A program made the position numbers and the translations under genes. The notes under the pieces were generated by a model. That model did no database searches. It was not told where the DNA came from and was given only the letters and a program-made list of their open reading frames with translations. From NCBI GenBank assembly GCA_022885665.1, contig JAGQDJ010000023.1, forward strand, positions 62,001 through 126,000: a DNA stretch of 64,000 nt, given 5' to 3'. This DNA is from Triops longicaudatus (Eukaryota; Arthropoda; Branchiopoda; Notostraca; Triopsidae). Shown in pieces: positions 1 through 12,400 of this stretch; position 1 is the stretch's first letter; each line of letters begins with the position of its first letter.

Positions 1-243
1 AAGCGCACCAGTTTCTCGCAACAAGTTTGCGTGATAACATAGAGGAAAGACTTGCTCAAACTTAACATAAGCGACCTTCTTTGAGGCATTTATTTTATAA
101 CATATATACACAAATATACACAAACATGTGTAAAGTATAAGTATTGTTTAAATCCCTCATTCGCTTATAATCTAAACGCATTTCTGTTCATGGTTTTCAA
201 CGTACAATAAGGTGCGCGCCACGTAGAGACACAAGGCATGGAC

Positions 244-3200
244 TCAGTCCTCAAAAACGGACAAATCAATCGGCGGGGCTAACTTCCAAACATGCGATCC
301 ACTAACACCTGTAACTGACGACATTTCAAACGGCGAGTTTCCGAAGTTGCCCGACATAGACGTGCATTGTACTTCAAGTTTATAATGGCCCGCAGTGAAG
401 AATGCAATACCAGCATTGTGACTAAACACTTCTTGCGGGCAAATCTATAACATCAATACGCGGTTAAAATTGGCCTAATATTTATTTAGAAATAAACAAA
501 TCACCTGATGAATCACAGCCAAATCCGAACCCGTAATAAGCAGGCGAGTATCCAACCGGTAGTTAAAAGTTCCATTCTGCTGATCTTGGAAAGCTGTTAA
601 CTTCAATCTCAGGGGTCCCAGAGGTATGTCCAAATGGTTCTTGATATTCACAACAACGGGAATAATGTGACCGACCCTGCCTACTATGTCGCCTTTTTCT
701 GGGCTCCATGTATCACCATCCAAAATTACTTCTAAACTCGCATTACAAAATTATACATGACCATGAAATTAATAAATAAAATAGAAAGCGAAGCACAAAA
801 GCCACCGTCTCTTCTGCCTAAGACTTACCAAACTGAATGGGAGCTATTCTCAGGAGGTCAAGCATTGCGGGAGTACACTTAATCCCAGCCAACGACGCTT
901 TACCGGTAGTGTCAGTATCTCTTTCGCTTTGGCCTTGTCCAGAGCTCAGATGCCACCGAAGGTCGACCAAAGCCGCCAAATGATCACAACAAACTTGTAG
1001 AACTTCTTCATAGTCTTCAGAAGACTGCGGACTTTCAGGGGTGGTTGGGTTATAAACTTTCTTTAGCTTAGATAACGGGCAACGCTCTACAGGTACAGGA
1101 ATTCGGCACGAGTCTCCGTCTTCGATGACAATTCTTTTGTTGGTCGTATACTGGAGCTCCAGTTCATGACTTGTGCTATTGAGCACATCAAGCACCAAGT
1201 AGCAATGGCTAGACCTACAATGCAAACGCGTAATGCACAAAAATTACTTTTCAAACAAAAGCACGTGATTAAAAAATCCTTACGTTTCCGCAGGCAAAAC
1301 GTCCCATTTCGTAATTAAAACAGAAGGCATGACTTCTACCATAATGGATACCGAACAGGTCCGACACAATCCACTTTCCAAGCCAGGGCCTCCCGAATAT
1401 TTAATCTTGAGCAATCCTTCGATAACTTTGGAAGCGTTTAAGGAATTAAAGTCCATATTCTTGGGAAGCTTGGAACCGTGACTGCTGCTTGACCTTGCAC
1501 TCGAATTGGACTTCACTGACACTACTGAAGCTGCAGACTCTCCTTTGCGGCCCTTGTTGCTACTCGACAATCTAGATAGCAAGGACAATGGACCGGAGGG
1601 TGCAGAGGCAAGAGAAGCTGGTCCACTGCCATACGCTAAACTTACGACATCTAAAACAAAGAAAACATACGATTAAGAACCCGCAAATCGCAATGAGGCC
1701 ACAACCTATGTACATGTCAAATGCTCCATAAATATGCAAGAAAAGAATGGGAATCTACTCTCCGTACCTTCCTCTTGGTGTCTACCGCCTGGTGCCAAAA
1801 AGTCGCCATGACCGTACACATACAATGTTAAACTCGCAGCTCCTCCCGGCGCGATGGGCAACTGGCTTTGTACATTATCAGTGCTCCAGCGAAAAACTTC
1901 TATATCAGAATTTCCATCAAATCGCGACACCATTGACACTTCCAGGTGCTCTACTGGTACTTTGCTGGTATTTAGGAATGTAAGGGTGCACTCGGCGCTA
2001 GAAAGAGGCGTGGTTTAGCACTTTTTCTTCTTTATTTCTCTATTCAGTACCTCTCGCCGGCATACAACAGCATGACCAAAGATGTCACAACATTGGTCGC
2101 TTCTCCCAGGGAACAGGAAAAAGGTGATTTGGGTAACGACGTTGAAACCTAAGGAAGTTTTATTCATTTTATTTACTTTTATAACCTTACTTATTTAATC
2201 AAGAAATACAAAAATTCCTTACATGTAACTGAGGTAGGGCAGGAACAACTTCCACAGTGTATTGGGGAACTTTGAGATGAGTTATTGCTTTAAAACGGCA
2301 ATTAGATCGAATTCCCATAATCTGAGTGGAATATCCTGGTGCCAAATACACAATAGTGAGAAATTTGAATACACAAACACACATAAATAAAAAAAAATAA
2401 CGTCCATACGCACGCCCAAGCTTACCTAAGATGTTTAAATTCCCGTGGGCCTTTGCTGATCCAGTCAGAACAATCGGCGTTGGAGCGGAATCTGGTGGTA
2501 GAGTTATCGAGGCCGGAATGCTTTGAAATTCTATCCCTTCTGTTACTAGCGACTACAATACAAAACACAGAAATTTAAGCTCTGACCAGTAATTAAAAGA
2601 TTTGACTGTACCATAGAAGAGATTTTTAGTTCGAAGGGCGCAGGATTACTAGCGTGAATGATAACTTCGCATAAGTCTCCCTCAACCCATTGGAAATCTA
2701 GCATTGGTATATTAATCTTAAGTTTTTTACACCGTCAAACAATTTTACCCATTTTAGAAGCATCTTTGTTTTTGTCTTTGGCGTTACCACCGAACTGTAT
2801 AGGAGTAAACAGGAAAGGTCCGGAATCTTCTTCACTCTTTGGGCTTTGTAGAGGCACAGGCCTCATGAAAGACGGCAAGTTTTGCAGCTTGACAGATCTA
2901 TACGAACAAGTTTACAAATTAACATCACCAAACATCACCAAAAATATGAATAATAAATAAATGAATGTACTAAAACTGAACAGCAAAAACAAATTACTAC
3001 GACACTTACCTGACTCTGGGCAAGTTAATCCAATGAACAGGTGGAATAATTGTTCCGTTGTCTAATACTAAGGGAGCTGAACTCGGTTCCGTTTTAGTCG
3101 TCAATGCGTCCAACTGTTTTGCTAGTTCAATTTGATCTGCTACTGGCATTTGTGAACCCAAGGCATGTAATAAAAGGGAGGCATGACGAACAGCTAATGA

Positions 3201-5539
3201 CGCATTGCCTAAGCGTCTTGCTGTGCCGATCAGCTCTTGAAAAATTTGAATTTGTAAAGGAGACCATCCGTATGAATAGCCTGTAACACCAAACACTCAT
3301 TATAATCTTGGAATTTATAAGCGCAAAATTTCTAAACCAACCCACACAAAATCAAATGAAGAAATTAGTAATAAAGCAATAATAAAAATTGGTAAGATAT
3401 AATCATACCTTTTGGAAAAATGGACGGATCTAAAGAAAGCCTATACCCGTCCAGTGACTCTAGCAATAACTGATAACACAGTCCCCAGTTAGGCTCCGGA
3501 TTTTGGGGAGCCACGCAGCGCATAGCAGCGACGCGTTTGAAAAATGCGGCTTTACGGGTAAAACCTATTTGCATGTACAACTCCGACAACGCACCAAATC
3601 GCTGAATCTAACCAAAGGAAATTATTGTATAATATTATACTTTATTACGTGGTCACAATTACTTTTTCTTCATCACAGAGCTGAAGATTTATGAAAACAA
3701 CGTTTTGCAAAAATTCCGACGCTGTTAAGAACTTGCGCTGTTCCACCAATACATGAACCGCTTTGATACTCGCTTCCGTCTCAATAATTCCGGCATTACG
3801 GTACTAGAAAACGCGATTCATGTCAACGTAAATACTTACACAAGAAAAAATACTTACTTTGCTATAATGTACCACAGCCTCGTGGTACTTTTCTACTATT
3901 TCTTTTGGGCTTAGACAATGTTTCACGTTTTTAAAATCTACGGGTTCAAAGTCCAAAGGTAAAGACCGGGTGTTCAATATTGTAGGCGAGCCGGGGGTGC
4001 TACGAAATTTTCCAACATCCCCAGTCAATGACGCATTCCTTTGCAAGGGTAACGGTCTTCTAAGATTCGGGTACAAAAGTATGACAGAGGCTGCAGCCTG
4101 ACCTTCAAAAGCAGCTGAAAGAAAACAAACAAATTAAACGCTATAATAAAAAAATTTATTCGCAATCTTTCTTTAGTATCCTATTTGAGCCTGAAACTTA
4201 ACCTATTTTACCATTTTTACAAGACGAAACAAAAGCTTAAAACTTTCGCAAAGGAAAGTACTTTTTAGGAATAAAATACATAAAAAATGACATACAAATA
4301 TTATTTTTGTCTGACTAATTTATTTACCCGCGAGCCAGAGCCAGTCGTTAACATATCGCAGTGCTTCGGCCGCAAACTGGTAATGCTCCAAAGCGTCTGC
4401 CGGTAAGCCAGCTTGTAAGCAAAGATCTCCCAATTGTTTCTTCCAGCGTCCAATTACTTTTTTACGATTAGTTCGTGAATCTAGATCTAATCCAATGAAG
4501 TCCTTGCGTTCAAATGGGGCACAAAGGAGGGGAAGTCTCTCAGTCTTCTCCATGGATCTGTCCAAACGTTTGGACTCTAGGACCCAAAATAAAGATTGAA
4601 TAAATTCCTGCCAGTCTTGCTCCAACTCCCTGCACTTGTCCGAGGATGGATAGAAGAGTAAATGTACATTAGAAGTGATGAAGGAGCTGTACGAGTTGAG
4701 ACTGGACTTTCCTGCGCTTTTGGCACTGGGGGAAGGAGAATTTGGAGAAGTAGGAGAAGTTGCTGGCGACGACGATTTGATACTCGTTGGACCATCTTCG
4801 CTACTGGCATGCTTTTTGCGAGGTCCCACCTTCAGGAACAATTCTGACAAGCTATCCTTTTTAGCAGGAACGTTTTCAGGAGACTGATCCAGCTTTTCAT
4901 GGTCACTTTCTTCCTTATTGCCATTTACAAGAGATGACAGATCAGGAGTCAATTCCAAATGTCTTTTATAGCTATCTGGACTGACACTACGTGAACGGTT
5001 GCTATCTTCGGCAGGCGCTAACAAACCTGACGAGTTTTCAGGCTGCTTGCTGTGATGACTGGAAGTAGGCGTGCTCGGTTCAGTTGCAGAAGAGGCGGAA
5101 CCGTCAGGTAAGAGGCCCAGCACGATACAGCGGGAATCGTACAGAGATCCAGCGTATTTAACTTTAAGAGACTCATGTTGGCGACATAATTCAGGGATTT
5201 CCTGGCTCGACAATGTTTGCCCTACAAAAATGCATAAAGTTAAACTAAGTCTTGGAAATTCACAGTTGAGTTGCTACCAATCGTTATTAAACCCAATACG
5301 CGTCGATGGGTTTGGAAGTCGCCCCAGTCATTATTCTCAACAGGATAAGAGCGAGCATAGCGAATCCAAAGCAAACGGGAGTTGCCTTGCGAGTCTTTGA
5401 CTCTGAAGTGTGTAAACTTTGATAAACGGTCATACACTCGTGTGAAACATTTGTTAGACAGTCGGCCACCCACTTGGCGAACTAGGATCAGGAGAGATGC
5501 GTGATCGTGTGCTATCTGGCGGTAATCCGGGTGGGACAT
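244..5539 (-). CDS. TRAPPC9: TRAPPC9 / NIBP, trafficking protein particle complex II subunit 9 (multi-exon)
   Basis: TRAPPC9 is a subunit of the TRAPP II tethering and Rab-GEF complex at the Golgi. The exons follow the vertebrate protein end to end. The N-terminus has PENNDWGDFQTHRRV (about 5340-5300). Exon 2 (5221-4328) has LLFYPSSDKCRELEQDW, SLFWVLESKRLDRSMEKTE and FIGLDLDSR. Later come the KHCLSPKEIVEKYHEAV exon (4114-3858), an exon at 3803-3663, the AAFFKRVAAMRCVAP exon (3601-3409) and an exon ending near 3011. The C-terminal beta-sandwich part has KYSGGPG, LVLDVLNSTSHELEL and LTAFQDQQNGTFNYRLD. Introns are mostly about 50 bp; one of 51 bp near 2720-2770 joins KNKDASKMG to DFQWVEGDLCEV. 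I chose the ATG at 5539 because MSHPDYRQIA aligns with the vertebrate start; an upstream in-frame ATG at 5590 is possible. Exon 2 carries an insert of roughly 120 residues rich in Ser, Pro and Thr that vertebrates lack. The gene is head-to-head with DCTN6. Confidence 0.95.
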
Positions 5540-6707
5540 GGCTGAATCCTGTGCAGGATTAGACAGAATGACACTCACTGAAGAACGCATGGGCTGATCG
5601 ACAACAGAGGTCTAAGAGACTACCTGCAACCTGTAACATGAATAAAAAGAATCAGCTCTTTGCTAGAGTACAAACCTTATCATCGGGAAGCATTTACCAA
5701 GCGTATAAGCCGAATAGGTTTCCCTGTTTTGTGTTCCATAAAAAAAAATAACTCACCTGCTTCTCATGCTGACAGTGGGCGTAACAACAGAAGGAATGCA
5801 GGCCAATATAAAGGTAAAAGTGGTTCCTGCGTGTTCCCTTCGATACTAATGAACTATTTCCTTTTACGTGCGGTGATACCTTCTGGCAAAGGAAAGAAGG
5901 CCAGGCAAGCACAGAATCAACACACGGGATACAACTTTGCTGAGAAAGGGCGGTTACCGGGTAGAATCACAGTTCGAAGGGGCGGAAACGATTGGTTTCT
6001 AAGGTAGCAGACCTAATTCACGTTCCCCTTAGGTTTGGTGCGGAACAATTTACTGTTGCCCACTAAGCGACACCATTTAGCGGACCCGGACTCGTCTACG
6101 TCATTTTCTGCTCGGTACTCACCAGATGGCACCACCAAAACTGTTGTAGGAAATCCTCTTTCAATGCGGATGTAACGTTTCAGATATGTATCCCTCTAGT
6201 TGAATTTTGAAAACGTTGGACATTAGATTAATATTCTATCCACACGTACGAGGAATTGAGCACGTTAAGGTCTTTAATTTTCCGTTCTTTTTCGTACAGG
6301 CTGACTGTTAGCTGGTGAACGGAAGATATGAAAGTAATGTGTTTAGGTGATTATCTATAGGTTTCGAACATTTTAACCAAAAGTATATCTGACTGGGGAT
6401 AATAAATGAATTCTATCGAGAAAAATTTCGAAAAAAAATTTCCATGACAGTCGTAACTACCTGGGTATTTTCCCAGTATTTTTCTTATGACCATTCGTCA
6501 AACTGCCCTGATGTAAAGATATTTTTTAATGTTGAGTAGTAAATGTTGTACTGTCAACAGATGGTTTGTAAGCAATCGTACAAGAGAAAACTCCGGAGTT
6601 GGCCTTCTTTTCGCGACTCTTAGTGTAGAGTGTAGTCACTGTCATATAGAGGGCAGCATGATAGGCCCAAACATTGCAACTCGGCTAATAACCCTTGTAG
6701 AAAAGAG
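5540..6707. promoter_or_regulatory. Intergenic space between divergent TRAPPC9 and DCTN6
   Basis: About 1.2 kb lies between two head-to-head start codons and should hold both promoters and 5' UTRs. I see no conserved protein and no obvious TATA element. Several short open frames here match nothing I know. The bidirectional promoter role is inferred from gene orientation only. Confidence 0.4.
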
Positions 6708-7401
6708 ATGACTGATGCGACTAAGTAAATTTTACTGCTTTTAAAAACACTTAATTAATTAATTGCATTTGGCTATCTCCAGCGTAAAAATTGCCCCCGG
6801 TGCAGTTGTCTGCCAAGAATGTGAACTGGTTGGAGATGTTACGATAGGATCGCGGACTGTAATTCACCCCAGAGCAAAAATTCTGGCAATATCTGGCCCT
6901 ATTATTATAGGAGAAAACAACTTGATTGAAGAGAGATGTGTTATACTTAACGAGTAATTATTTTGATACATTTATTCGAGAAATGAAAGGTTTTCCCTAG
7001 GAACGCTGAGAATTCCACTAACACACCCGTGATGATTATTGGTAATAATAATGTATTCGAGGTGGATTCGTATGTGGAATCTTTAAAGATCGGCGACAAT
7101 AATGTAATCGAATCGAAGGGTAAGAAAAACGGAGTTTCAATGCGTGCAGTACTTGACTTTTGTTTTCGCTGTAGCAAAAGTCGGAAGACAGACTTATCTT
7201 TCCAGTGGCTGCGTCATCGGCGCTGCGTGCGACGTCCAAACTAGTGAGGTTGTACCCGAACAAACTGTTATTTACGGTTCTAGTTCCCTTCGGCGTCATC
7301 AGTCTGACAAACCAAGTTCTCAGATTCTCCAGATAGATTTTCTGTCAAAAGTCCTACCCAATTATCACCATATCCGAAAAACGAAGAAAACAGATTCGTA
7401 A
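6708..7401 (+). CDS. DCTN6: Dynactin subunit 6 (p27), left-handed beta-helix protein
   Basis: DCTN6 is part of the pointed-end complex of dynactin, the dynein activator. There are four exons: 6708-6724 (tiny, encoding MTDAT plus two bases), 6783-6953, 7001-7119 and 7175-7401. The splices give an uninterrupted frame. Recognisable blocks are VKIAPGAVVC, GDVTIGSRTVIHPRAKI, GPIIIGENNLIEE, MIIGNNNVFEV, IGDNNVIESK and LPNYHHIRKTKK, all close to the vertebrate protein. The hexapeptide repeats (isoleucine or valine followed by small residues, as in IIIGEN and LKIGDN) are those of a left-handed parallel beta-helix. The first coding exon is only 17 bp, and the upstream start choice rests on frame and on similarity to the vertebrate N-terminus. 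The length (about 178 codons) fits the family. Its 3' end faces ZDHHC23 across about 200 bp. Confidence 0.95.
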
Positions 7402-7606
7402 TGTTCTTTTCTGCTTTTACGACTTGTTCCAATATCGAAATCTTTGTTACGGTTTAAACGCTGTTTATTTGTGGAAAGTAGACGGAAAATGTGAATGATT
7501 ATTTGTCACTTCGCTTTAGAAGGTCGCTAACAAAACTTACACTTTAAATGCACCATAAACACTGCAACTTCGACTTGTTGTCTTCATTCTAATGCGCTTT
7601 GAGGCA

Positions 7607-8916
7607 TCACATATTTTCGACATTTTGAACGTTTTTCTCAAAGCGCTTATAGCGCCAGCTTAAAGCTATAAGTCTGGCAAATACTATGACTAAGACTAAC
7701 CCCAATAGGAGATTGTATAATGCACTTACGAAGCAAATGGCCAGCCTACGCATAAGAAAAAAATAAATAGCTTTACAATGTATATCTACGTATAACGGGT
7801 AAGTTACTCGAAATCGCCATAGACGTCGTCGCAATTGTCAGGAATAAGCAGCCACTTGCCAAGGAATGTCACTCTCGGATGACAAATCGTTGTCAACGAC
7901 AGATCAGCCCCATACAGGCATGCTAAAGCACACATGATGGTTCCACTACATAGCCAATTATAATTTGACGTTGTGATACAGCAACTTAACCTACAAAAGG
8001 CACCTAGCTAAGCAAAGTTGATATTATATATTGTTTATACGTATATACCATATACAGTGCAATCGCCGAGACATGATATAATCTTTACAGTATCGACAAT
8101 AGACTGAAGGTGCACAATTGAATCCTCCCTCACCATTCGATACGTCGTTAATTGAATCTATGCCTAGGAAGATGAAAGATAATTTATTTCCCCACTTCTA
8201 AAGAATTTCATACTTCGAAGGGAAGAAGTAAGCCGCGCATGGTAATGCGTCAAAGCTAATGATGTGATTCCAACAGTAAGCATGACAATTAATATACAGT
8301 TTTCCACCGGCAAAATTTCCATAAAAGGAACTACTTCCAGTTGGAATATAAGGCATTCCGTGAGAATACTGGCAAGGATGAGTCCTGGCCAAAAAAGGCT
8401 CCCGGCTTTGTGAATTTTATGGTAGTACCATAAAGAAAAGCTCGTCAAGGTGAAAAAGAAAGCCGTGGCAAAAGGACCCAAGGTGCATAAAACCAATGTT
8501 GTCGGAACAATGAAAAAAGGTACTAGAAATTCTAGTGGAATCTCAATTGCCCCACCGGGCCACGGTAATCTCATTCTATCTTGAATTACGGACCAAATTC
8601 CTTGCCAAATTTTGCCTGGCACTTTCCGACATGTGATGCATCTAGAAAAATAAAAACGTATTGTTACTAAACCACGTTATCACTATATACTGCTCTGAAT
8701 TTTGCCTCCGTCTTTATCAACAATTCTTCATGTGTATCAGTTTGAACAATAAAAAGATAATTTGAATATTTTTTCACAAGCGAACCTCTCAAAAGCCTCA
8801 TCTAAATCCTGGCAATTACAGCACAATGCTGCCAAGTGGTTTCTCTCTCCATCACGATCATAGTATTCGCAACAACACAAAGGCGAGTGTTGAGAGCGAG
8901 AATGTTTGTGAGTCAT
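7607..8916 (-). CDS. ZDHHC23: ZDHHC23-like palmitoyltransferase with the DHHC core missing
   Basis: Five exons join in frame: 8916-8786, 8641-8214, 8163-8049, 7990-7808 and 7745-7607. The N-terminus has LCCCEYYDRDGERNH and CNCQDLDEAFER, followed by ITCRKVPGKIWQGIWS and DRMRLPWPGGA, matching the ZDHHC23 (NIDD) N-terminus. Several hydrophobic membrane segments follow. DHHC enzymes normally have a cysteine-rich domain with an Asp-His-His-Cys catalytic tetrad. Here the first knuckle (YCRYCKDYIMSRRLHC) runs straight into IWLSCCITTSNYNWL, which corresponds to the sequence just after the tetrad (VWINSCVGESNHQAF in vertebrates). About 14 residues, including the Asp-His of DHHC, are absent. The intron between these exons is only 58 bp and has no room for them. 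TM-like segments and a basic C-terminal tail follow. It could be a pseudoenzyme, a decaying gene or an assembly deletion. Family assignment is firm; activity is doubtful. Confidence 0.85.
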
Positions 8917-9401
8917 TTATTGGCCATTAAAGCTTAAAGATCAAAATGTAGTAAACATACTAGAAAACAAACAACAACAAAAACCAAGAAGTTAGTGTCA
9001 CCTAGTGAGTAAGATATAAACCGAAACCTACTTGTCACCCGAGGTGTTCCGAACTCCTTAGGTTTAGGGAAAATTGAACCAGAACGACAATATAAGTTAA
9101 GAAACTGTCTAGTAGACTATATTAAAGATACTAAACTGATAGAAATTGTGTAAGTCTGTTTACTTCTTTACACTACTAAGAATAAGAACACTAGAAATTA
9201 TATAGATTATAATAAGTAGGATTATGTAGGATTAGTTCTAATATTATATAGAGTAAAAGGAAATACCTTTTTTACCAATCATCAGACAAATTAAACGGTC
9301 AGAAAAAGTCGATAATGTGCCCGTTAGATGGCACAGTTGCGACTTTAAACAGACCAACAACAACAACATTCCGAACTCCTTGTCTTCATAACGTGCTCAT
9401 C
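8917..9401. promoter_or_regulatory. Divergent intergenic region between ZDHHC23-like gene and IDUA
   Basis: About 485 bp between two divergent start codons. AT-rich with no open frame I can support. Expected to contain both promoters, inferred from orientation only. Confidence 0.4.
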
Positions 9402-12400
9402 ATGGAAACTAATCGAAAGGTTAAATGTGTACTGATGATGTGGATAACTATTGTGATCTTAATTTTGTTTAATGACCGTAGTGCTTGCGAAGAATATCAT
9501 AGTGTAATGAACGTTGAAGCACTCAATGTGAAGCCTTTAAAGCATTTCTGGAAAAGTACTGGATTCTGGTAACGTAACCTCACCCATATGCCTGGTAATA
9601 TTTCGGCATAACGAACGGTATTTTATGTGATGATAGATCAGAATGAATCGTAAGAAAAATGAGTAAAGATTCGCTATAAAAATCATGACGCAGCAGAGTA
9701 CTGGTGGTAGAAAGAGGGCAAGTATTGGAACACCAGCTTTTGTTTTTGACGTCGAACCCGCACTTTTCCGGTACCTTTAAGTAGTATGAAAGGCTTGACA
9801 CTAGACCAAAATAGCGCCGTTGCTATCTAATGAAATACACGTTAGCTTGGGCATAAAAAGGAAGGGCAAAAGCAACGAATTAAATTGGTCAATTGTTACT
9901 CATTGTTAGGGTGAAATGGAACATCGGAAAACCTTAAAAAAATAGCCAGTGAATTACCGGTCAGCTGAAATTATCCTGCGAAAAAACACGCGATTTTTTC
10001 GTGTTTTTTTTTCTCGTCTATTTGTGCTATTTTTTCTGTTAGAATAGAAACAGAAAGTTTTGACTTGACTAGAAACCATGCAGAATCCGTGAAATCCGTT
10101 TAAAGTTGAAAACACACAAGACTAAAGCAGTAGTTGAAACAGTAGGAAGTGTAACCAAGTGTGTAAAGAAATGTAAATTTCAGGGCATAAGTACGCCTTT
10201 CTGCCGATATCTTTTCATTAACTTTTCCTTAAAATAATTGGAATAATTTTCTTTTAACGAAAACATTTAAACATGTTAGTCTAACGCACAGGAACGACGT
10301 GAAGAAGTAATCTCCCGCCAAAAAATATTTCTGAATTTTGTCAAGCAAATTCACGTGCGCGTTAAAAGTTGTAGTTATCGCGGAGTAACTTTGTACAGCA
10401 ATTCTTGAAATACAATACCTTCTGAATTTTAAGTGAAGTCGAGAGTTAAAGTTTTTGTTGTTGTGCAGAGTAATTTAGAGAGCTAAAAAATGTGTTTTCG
10501 TTTACTTAAAAATCAGACGAAACATGCAAGAAAACCGACAATAAAAGGCCATTTTTCGATCGAAATTATCCCGCTTTAACTTTACAGAGCCAGTTGCGGA
10601 ACGTTTGTTCTTGAGATCCCACTGAAAATGGTCGAATTTTGAAAGTTTACATTGAAAATTTCAGAGAGCTAGTTGTTATTGCAGTTTGGTAGGAAAACTT
10701 TGACCGTCTTTTTTATTGTAAGGAGTCTTATGTGGGTCATACTTTGGGCTTTTCTCGTTGTATTCGTTCCCTCGCACAATCTTTTTTTTTGTGACGTTGA
10801 TTTAGGTTTTTGTTTAATCGTGTCAAGTTACACTTGACCTTTCTCCAGTCACTCGTAGTATGTGAAAACTTCTCGGGCGCCAAGGGCCTTTCGGTACACA
10901 AAACGATCCCAGAAGTCCTCTATTATTTAGCGTCGATCCCAGGATTTTGATTGGGCGGACAGGGTGGGGTGGGGTGGAGGGGAGGTTCTTGCTTTTTTAT
11001 GAGTTTTCTTACGCTTGAGGTTTCTCCTATCATATCGTTAAAAAACTAACAAAATTAGAATTTCGTGGGGGGGGAAGGGGGAAGGGTAACAGTGATTGTT
11101 ATTGTGATTGCGACTCGCTGAATCTAGTGCAGTGGTGCCCAACCTTTTTTCACCCGAGGGCCGCGCGCGACATGAAATAAAATCTCGCGGGCCTGAATGT
11201 TCCGGTTCCGCCAGAATCATGCCGACGTTAAAAATGAAATTATGCAGTGATATACATGAGCAGTATAAATGAGCGGGCCGAATGAGGCTCATTCGCGGGC
11301 CGGATATGGCCCGCGGGCCGTATGCTGGGCACCACTGATCTAGTGGGTAAAGCGCTAATAAAGTAATTGTCCCGTTTTTTTTGCGACATTTATCACAAAA
11401 GAAAAATGAGACATCCGACATTTTATTTTCTCAAAATAAACGTCTTTTAGACTTCTAATAAAACTGAAATTTGGCTTAAAATACCAGACTTTAAATGTCC
11501 GACACACTGAAGTGGATTTACACGTATTAACACTGCTACATGAACGTTTACTATCTGGTTTGACTACAGTTAATCTCTCTGTTCATAATCTTTGCAGTCC
11601 GCCAGATCCACATGATAACGTAAATTCGTTTTTACTGTCTGACGACGTAAAAATTAACTTGTGTATTATTGGGGCGCTTCCTCACCGCGGGATCGAGCGC
11701 GTTCGCGTTCATTGGCTTTTGGATCTTGTAAAACAAAGGTGATGACTTCTAACAAGCCTATTTTCCAACATTTTTTAAAAAAAATCTAATTTTACAAGGG
11801 GGTCGACTTTAGCGAACCTTCAATATCAATACAACTTTACACAACTGGATAGTTTTCTTGATTGGCTGGTGGGTCACAGGTTAAACGTTGGCTTTGAATT
11901 GATGGGCAATCCGGGGAATTATTTTACAAACTTCGCAGATTTCGCCCAAGTACAACAATGGGAAACGTTTGTAAGCATTTTAGTCCAGCGGTATATGGGT
12001 AAATACAAATATTGTCACGAAAAATACACATAAAGCATACAAATGCCGTGTAGAACGGTACTCGGCGGAGACTGTGAGCCGTTGGCGCTTTGAAGTATGG
12101 AACGAACCCGATCATCACGACTTTGATCAGCTAAATTTCACTAAACAAACCTTTAATAACTATGTTAAAGCATCGCTAAAAGGCCTGAGGTCAACAGCGA
12201 CACATCTTCAGTTCGGTGGACCTGCGGAAAACTGTTCTCCACCATTTAACGAGTCGAAGTTTTGCTGGTCTGTTCTCCAACTCGCGGAGGATTTCGATTT
12301 CATATCCATCCATAAAAAGGGCAACGAGGAAGTCGATAGTGTATGGCAAAACGAACTTGAATTTTACACCCTCTTAATCGAAAAGTTTCCACCGTACCGT

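Noticed and set aside
6763..6957. DCTN6 start at 6763
   Set aside because: The codon at 6763 is TTG, not ATG. The frame is entered by splicing at 6783 from a 17-bp exon starting with ATG at 6708.
10950..11100. G-rich runs as a possible structured regulatory element
   Set aside because: They are simple G-rich homopolymer patches near the MITE; no organised G-quadruplex spacing or conservation can be shown from this window.
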